Below, piece by piece: positions 17,080-21,009 of a DNA stretch of 21,009 bases. The stretch comes from Isohypsibius dastychi (lineage: Eukaryota > Tardigrada > Eutardigrada > Parachela > Isohypsibiidae): contig JAQIWT010000407.1 in NCBI GenBank assembly GCA_034696485.1, forward strand, positions 1 through 21,009, written 5' to 3'. The position numbers and the translations under genes are program-made. Every line of letters starts with the position of its first letter. The stretch's first letter is position 1. Under the pieces are notes generated by a model, which saw only the letters and a list, made by a program, of their open reading frames with translations, was not told the origin of the DNA and searched no databases.

Positions 17080-17726
17080 ATGGCTCCCAGTCTGAGATCC
17101 GTATCAAAAAGGCTTCCACGTGAAACAGTGATCATGGAAGCAGCTCTCTCAGCAAATCCCTTAGCTTTCGAGAATTGTGAACTTCAACGAAAACTGGGAC
17201 AAGTTCGACGATCTGCTAGGCGAGCTCATTCGCGATGTCGCAAGGTAAAACAATTGATCAATGCAGGTTTGTGTACAATTTATTTGATTCTAACATTTTT
17301 GTACTTATCAGATAACACGAAACTACAAGGATGCGACTACCAAGTTGGCAGAACAGAAAGCTGCAAACCGGAAGTTGCGACGACGTGTCAAAAAGTTGCG
17401 CGCGAGGATCACGGTGCAGGAAGATCTGATTGCTCAGAAAGATCAACAACTTATGGTTCAAGCAGCATTTGAAGACTACCAGGAGTTGGAATTGGGAGCT
17501 ATGAAGAATTCGTTGAAGAACAAAGAGGAGAAACTGAACATTGTAAGTCAGATTCAAATTTGCAATAATATTTCAACTAGACGGTCGTATTTATTTTTAG
17601 TATATCGGAGCTGTCCAGAATATGAAACAGAAAATTCAGGATGGAATATGGAAGAACGGGAGCACATCTGATAACGCGAATGCAGTCGACGTTGGACCAG
17701 TTCCTAATATCGAAATGGACCATTAA
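17080..17726 (+). CDS. Small basic coiled-coil protein, family unknown
   Basis: Three exons: 17080-17244, 17312-17542, 17601-17726. All are phase 0, with introns of 67 and 58 bp, encoding 173 aa. The start MAPSLRSVSKRLPRE is the first ATG compatible with this frame after an in-frame extension that looks non-coding and hydrophobic (17011-17079). Residues about 33-130 are predicted alpha-helical and strongly charged. They are very rich in Arg/Lys over 37-90 (for example KLRRRVKKLRARI) with leucine/isoleucine heptads (QEDLIAQKDQQL), so a dimeric coiled coil is likely. The last 40 residues are acidic and Asn/Asp-rich, ending NIEMDH. The basic-then-heptad arrangement recalls a bZIP, but the basic region lacks the NxxAAxxCR signature. 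I do not assign a function. It may be the third member of the + strand series after RPA1-like and the nuclease, although the 235-bp gap is long for an operon. Confidence 0.7.
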
Positions 17727-18343
17727 ATTCAGTCTTCCATCTTCCTCGGGTAAAATTTCTAACGAATTAATGTGAAGTTTATTGATTTCGAGTGGACTTT
17801 CTGGATACGATTCCTTTTTAAAATTGTGGCCGAATTTTAACCGCGTGTCCTGTTTTCAGCAAAGATTTCTCGCTTTTTATGGTCCTTCCGGTTCTTAGAA
17901 TGTCCTGATGTCCTAATGTCATTGAGCTGATAAATGTTAATTTGGGAAAATCCGATCATGAAATTCCGGAGACAGACGCAAAGTGCGAGACGGTGGGATT
18001 GAAAATAGTGAAAATAACAAAATTGACGGAACGGAAGTGGACGAAGGTCAATGTTTCCTAATAACTGAAATGCGCCGAGTGGCTTGTTCTCGTTTTATAT
18101 TGGGGAAAAATTCGTCAGGAAACCGACAATGAGACTATTAGCATATTATTGATTGCCAGCGCGTACAAAACTCTGCGATAAAAAATCAATCCACCTCAGC
18201 CACGAAAAGATATACGAGATGAACACACGACGGAAAAAGAACACAGATAATTTAGGAAATCAGCCAAAATCATGATGGCAACCGGATGAAATTCACGCAG
18301 AACATGGATGGGTCGAAATCGAAGGGCCGGAAGTGGACAGAGG
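17727..18343. other. Intergenic spacer between coiled-coil gene and H3 variant
   Basis: No gene seen. The segment 18031-18052 (CGGAAGTGGAC, two bases, AGGTCAA) nearly repeats 18329-18350, which covers the H3 stop codon and its flank. This may be a relic of a duplicated H3 3' end. Confidence 0.4.
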
Positions 18344-18813
18344 TCAACGCTCTCCACGGATACGTCGCGCCAACTGCATGTCTCGTGGCATGATGGTGAC
18401 CCTTTTGGCATGAATAGCAAGCAGATTTGTATCCGTGAACAGACCAACCAAGTAATCTTCAGCTGCGACCTGCAGAAAATACAACCTGTAAAATACCACA
18501 GAAAATGACAGCGAACAGAACGTACTTGCAAGGCTAAAATAGAGGAAGACTGGAATCGCATGGTTGATCCAAGATCTTGGGCAATTTCCCGAACCAAGCG
18601 TTGAAATGGGAGCTTTCTGATCAACAACTCAGTAGACTTCTGGTAGCGACGAATTTCACGTAAAGCCACAACTCCAGGTCGATAACGATGAGGTCGCTTG
18701 ACTCCGCCAGTGAAAGAAGTGAAGTCCGTTTTACGTCCTGCCATGGTGGCCAGCTGTTTGGTCGGACGTTTCTGAGTAAGGCATTTCTTGGGAGGAGATT
18801 TAATGCGAGCCAT
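18344..18813 (-). CDS. Divergent histone H3 variant
   Basis: Two exons: 18813-18526 and 18469-18344 (stop TGA), phase 0 around a 56-bp intron (GTACGT donor, TTTCTGCAG acceptor), 137 aa. The core from HRYRPG to RIRGER is clearly H3: [20 protein letters not shown] and [15 protein letters not shown] are conserved almost exactly. The tail is rewritten: [20 protein letters not shown]. Relative to canonical H3 (no Met) this gives T3I, Q5S, R8K, S10C, K23M and S28T, with a two-residue insertion before TGGVKRP. Lys 4, 9, 14, 18, 27 and the K36 equivalent remain. The alpha1-alpha2 loop region reads LGSTMRF for FKTDLRF and has no CENP-A-type insertion; the final Ala is missing. The intron argues for a replacement or tissue-specific variant, not a replication-dependent copy. 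No histone stem-loop was recognised after the stop. The start is the MAR methionine, not the upstream in-frame ATG. It is divergently paired with the HMG-like gene. Confidence 0.9.
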
Positions 18814-19045
18814 TCTGAGAACCGAAAGAAATCCAAAAAGCAAAAAACCAGAAACGGACTTTGAAGAGAGACCGACTGAAGTGAAATGGATTCTGACTGA
18901 TCCGAACGAAAATCGCGTCGGCCTAATCTGGGGAATTGGGCGTGGTTAAGAATAAGGTTAACGTAAGGCAAACGTAAACAGCCGACTTACCGCGTAATTG
19001 ACAAATACGAATATTTCTCAGCTCAAATCGTCGTCTTTAAATATC
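18814..19045. promoter_or_regulatory. Divergent promoter between H3 variant and HMG-like gene
   Basis: The two starts are 232 bp apart. The segment AATTGGGCGTGG (about 18934-18945) combines a reverse CCAAT-type core with CCACGCCC, a KLF-type box on the minus strand. GGTTAACG occurs at about 18956-18963. The assignment rests on position and motif only. Confidence 0.4.
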
Positions 19046-20048
19046 ATGGATCCAGCCACGATGGATACAACAGACCCCGACGAAGAGCCAATACCGAATG
19101 CCAAAACGAAAGGGAAGAGACGTTATGGAATATATACGTTTCGAAACGAATATCGGATTAATCAAGAAAGGATTCAAGGAATAGCTTTGACGAAAGAAGA
19201 TGTACAAAAGTTGGGAAATGCAGAATGGGGAAAATTGACTGTTGCGGAAAAAGAGGTGAGTTTGTATTATTGTTAAATTCTTTCATAATACAAGTTCCTT
19301 AAAATAGGTATATCACAACCGATGGGAGATGGAAAAAAAAGCGAAAAGCAAGGAATTGATAACAGATGTAACAAAGGAAAGCAACGCTGATACGGAATTA
19401 CTGACGAGTTATCCAGCATCTTCTAAGCGAAAAGCCCAAGTGATCTCACATCAGAATAAGCCTTTAGGACCGCCAGTGATGAAGAAAATGAAACTTTCGT
19501 CGCTACAAGTCAAAAAAGTGGAAAGTGTCCGTCACGATGTTCTGAAACTTCTTGTTGCGCAGTTTGGAGGGATAAAATTGGAATCAGGAAATGTTCTTAT
19601 GTATCCTACAACGATACCGAAACTGTTATCCTTCATCTTTGAATGGCGTGAGGAAAAGCGTCGGGATAACAACTTCCCGGGACCAGATCCGGAAACTTTG
19701 ACCTATATCAACGATACTATGAAGGCTTTGATAAAATCAGTGGAAGACACTGTGGAAAACACAAATGAATTGGATGGTCAGATTGTGGATGATCAAAGCG
19801 CGTTTACAGTGACCGACACGGAGAATATTCCGGAAAATGTCAGCTTCTCACTTCGAAATGATGCAGAGGTTGATTTGAGTCTGGACCACGAATCAGACCC
19901 GGAGAATGAATCTTTTGTTCATACTTTCCACTCGGATACCGTTGAGGACAACTGGAATGATGATTACCCAGAAGTGCCGGATTTTGTGGTGAATGACGAA
20001 GACCAAACTTATGAAACTGTCGAAGATAACATTTTTCTAAATTTGTGA
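19046..20048 (+). CDS. HMG-box-like protein with acidic C-terminus
   Basis: Two exons: 19046-19255 and 19308-20048, phase 0 around a 52-bp intron (GTGAGT donor, AAAATAG acceptor), 316 aa. The chosen start is MDPATMDTTD; an upstream in-frame ATG at 18998 would add 16 residues, and a second Met lies five codons in. Residues about 26-90 look like an HMG box: a KRRYGIYTFRNEYR first helix, then EWGKLTVAEKEVYHNRW followed by EMEKKAKSKE, matching the W..L...EK..Y....... K spacing of the family. The intron splits the box just before VYHNRW. Residues 115-135 are basic (PPVMKKMK), 140-200 form a helical segment with FIFEWREEKRRD, and the last 100 residues are Asp/Glu-rich. HMG-box proteins bend DNA; an acidic tail is typical of HMGB types, and one-box proteins with other domains also exist (SOX, maelstrom). 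The specific family is not resolved. Confidence 0.7.
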
Positions 20049-20700
20049 AGCCTTTTTAATACAAACTGATGATTATTAAAATCATAGATACTGTATTAAA
20101 TACTGCGTTAATTTAATGTTTACACTGCTGCAATAATACCAGTCACAGGATTCATGAGAACTCATTTTGTGCTGTTTCTATCCGACAATTAAACAAAAAT
20201 GAAAAAAACATATAATTCTCGTCATTTAAGGCACTCAAAAGATAATTCCTTTTAATGAACCCTCCAAGATATATGAACCAAGTAGAGTTCGGGGGGGACA
20301 TTATGACTGCCGTCAGGCAGTCATAAAAAAAGCTCCAGGCTTTTTTGGGTATATTTAATTTTAATTTTGTTGGTTACATTCAATTTTGATTTTGTTTGTT
20401 AAATTTCAGCATATTATCGGGTTTACGTTCAGTCATATTCTGTTTTTTTTAAATGTTTTTTTTTAAATGTTGTGTTGCAATTTGCTTTTCCCAAATGTAG
20501 AAAATGCAAACATTAGCTTTTGAGAATTACCGAAGCCGATGATGTTTTGTTCTATTGAATTCTTTCGAAATTCATTGTCAAATAACATAATTAATTTTCT
20601 ACTTCTAAATATTGTACTTGGTTTTTCAAATTCTAATCGTACAAGTTTGTTTTTTGAAGACTGAGCTGAAGATCGGGTCTGACATTTTCGTAATTTGTAG
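20049..20700. other. 3' end of the EB-gene giant intron
   Basis: AT-rich spacer after the HMG-like gene. It contains two adjacent hairpins (20301-20346) and ends at the acceptor TAATTTGTAG (20691-20700). No open frame on either strand looks coding; the minus-strand frame 20463-21008 runs antisense to the EB exon. Confidence 0.5.
20301..20346. repeat. Two back-to-back perfect hairpins
   Basis: Hairpin 1 has arms TTATGACTGCC (20301-20311) and GGCAGTCATAA (20316-20326) around GTCA. Hairpin 2 has arms AAAAAAGC (20326-20333) and GCTTTTTT (20339-20346) around TCCAG. G7 precedes them at 20291-20297. This may be a remnant terminus of a transposon. Confidence 0.8.
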
Positions 20701-21009
20701 CGCTTGTTATCCCGGATATTCTTCCTATGATGGAGCCAGTTGTTCGTGGACCCAGACCCAGAACTACATTCCAGTTCAACAGCAACAAATATCCATAATT
20801 CCACCTGCGGCTCCCGCCCCAGTCCAACAGTTACCAGCACAATCTTCGACCACACAATCACCACCGGAAGTGTCATCAGATCCGACAACAATCCAGATGC
20901 TGACTTCAGAACTACCGTCTGACTCGACTTCCGGTTCAACAACAGTTCAACCGGATGATGAAAATCGTACGATGGAAGCTGTTGTTTCGACGACAATGAT
21001 GTCAACAAC
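20701..21009 (+). CDS. EB-module protein, exon with second half-module and mucin-like region (continues past window)
   Basis: After the acceptor TTTGTAG at 20700 the exon supplies one base (c) completing a Cys codon begun by TG at 4196-4197, then A-C-Y-P-G-Y-S-S-Y-D-G-A-S-C. Joined to exon 4068-4197 this gives GYCACYPGY...C, the second half of an EB module, which is otherwise missing there. The remaining 85 codons are rich in Ser, Thr, Pro and Gln (QQQQ, TTQSPPEVSSDPTT, STTMMSTT), typical of an O-glycosylated extracellular linker. The frame is open to the window end. If it is not part of the left-hand gene, it would need an unseen first half-module close upstream, and I find none in 20049-20700. 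Confidence 0.65.

Noticed and set aside
18344-18813. H3 gene as centromeric CENP-A
   Set aside because: Loop 1 has no insertion and the core is too close to canonical H3.
20463-21008. Minus-strand 181-codon open frame
   Set aside because: It is antisense to the EB exon, whose frame shows a cysteine module and a Ser/Thr/Pro region; the minus frame runs on into A/T-rich intron.
1-21009. tRNA, rRNA or CRISPR features
   Set aside because: No cloverleaf with matching T-arm, no rRNA segment and no regular spaced repeats were recognised.

Overview
The window looks like a piece of a compact animal genome, most likely a nematode (inference). Almost every intron I can place is 46-90 nt and many end in TTTTCAG-like acceptors. 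Nematode-type EB cysteine modules are present, several start codons sit just behind a pyrimidine-AG acceptor, and two neighbouring genes have operon-like spacing. All gene models below were built by hand from splice sites, reading phase and family motifs; no database search was run.

Layout. A + strand gene for a secreted EB-module protein appears to span the whole window: exons at 1-196, 3400-3627, 3682-3825, 4068-4197 and 20701-21009. Its first visible intron (197-3399) holds a POLR1G/RPA34-like gene (-, 816-1934) and DPH5 (+, 2334-3182), which diverge from a shared 399-bp promoter. Its last visible intron (4198-20700, 16.5 kb) would hold everything else. In order these are: a foldback and degenerate repeats (4319-4800); an apparently intact Helitron with a 10-exon, 1692-aa Rep/helicase (-, 4965-10565); an ELAV-like three-RRM protein (-, 11159-12385); SUMO (-, 12923-13326); an unrecognised gene (-, 13471-14099); a short RPA1-like protein (+, 14417-16030); a minimal MUS81/XPF-type nuclease 51 bp behind it (+, 16082-16844); a basic coiled-coil protein (+, 17080-17726); a divergent histone H3 variant (-, 18344-18813); and an HMG-box-like acidic protein (+, 19046-20048).

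How the genes relate. The two genes in the first intron both serve protein synthesis: Pol I transcription and eEF2 diphthamide modification. The second intron is rich in DNA and chromatin functions (ssDNA binding, structure-specific nuclease, SUMO, H3 variant, HMG box) next to a rolling-circle transposon. RPA1-like and the nuclease look co-transcribed. Whether this block is an ordinary nested host neighbourhood or cargo moved by a large element cannot be decided from the sequence alone. The main evidence for the giant intron is that exons 4068-4197 and 20701 onward each carry half of one EB module and join in phase 2 to complete its CxC...GY...C pattern.
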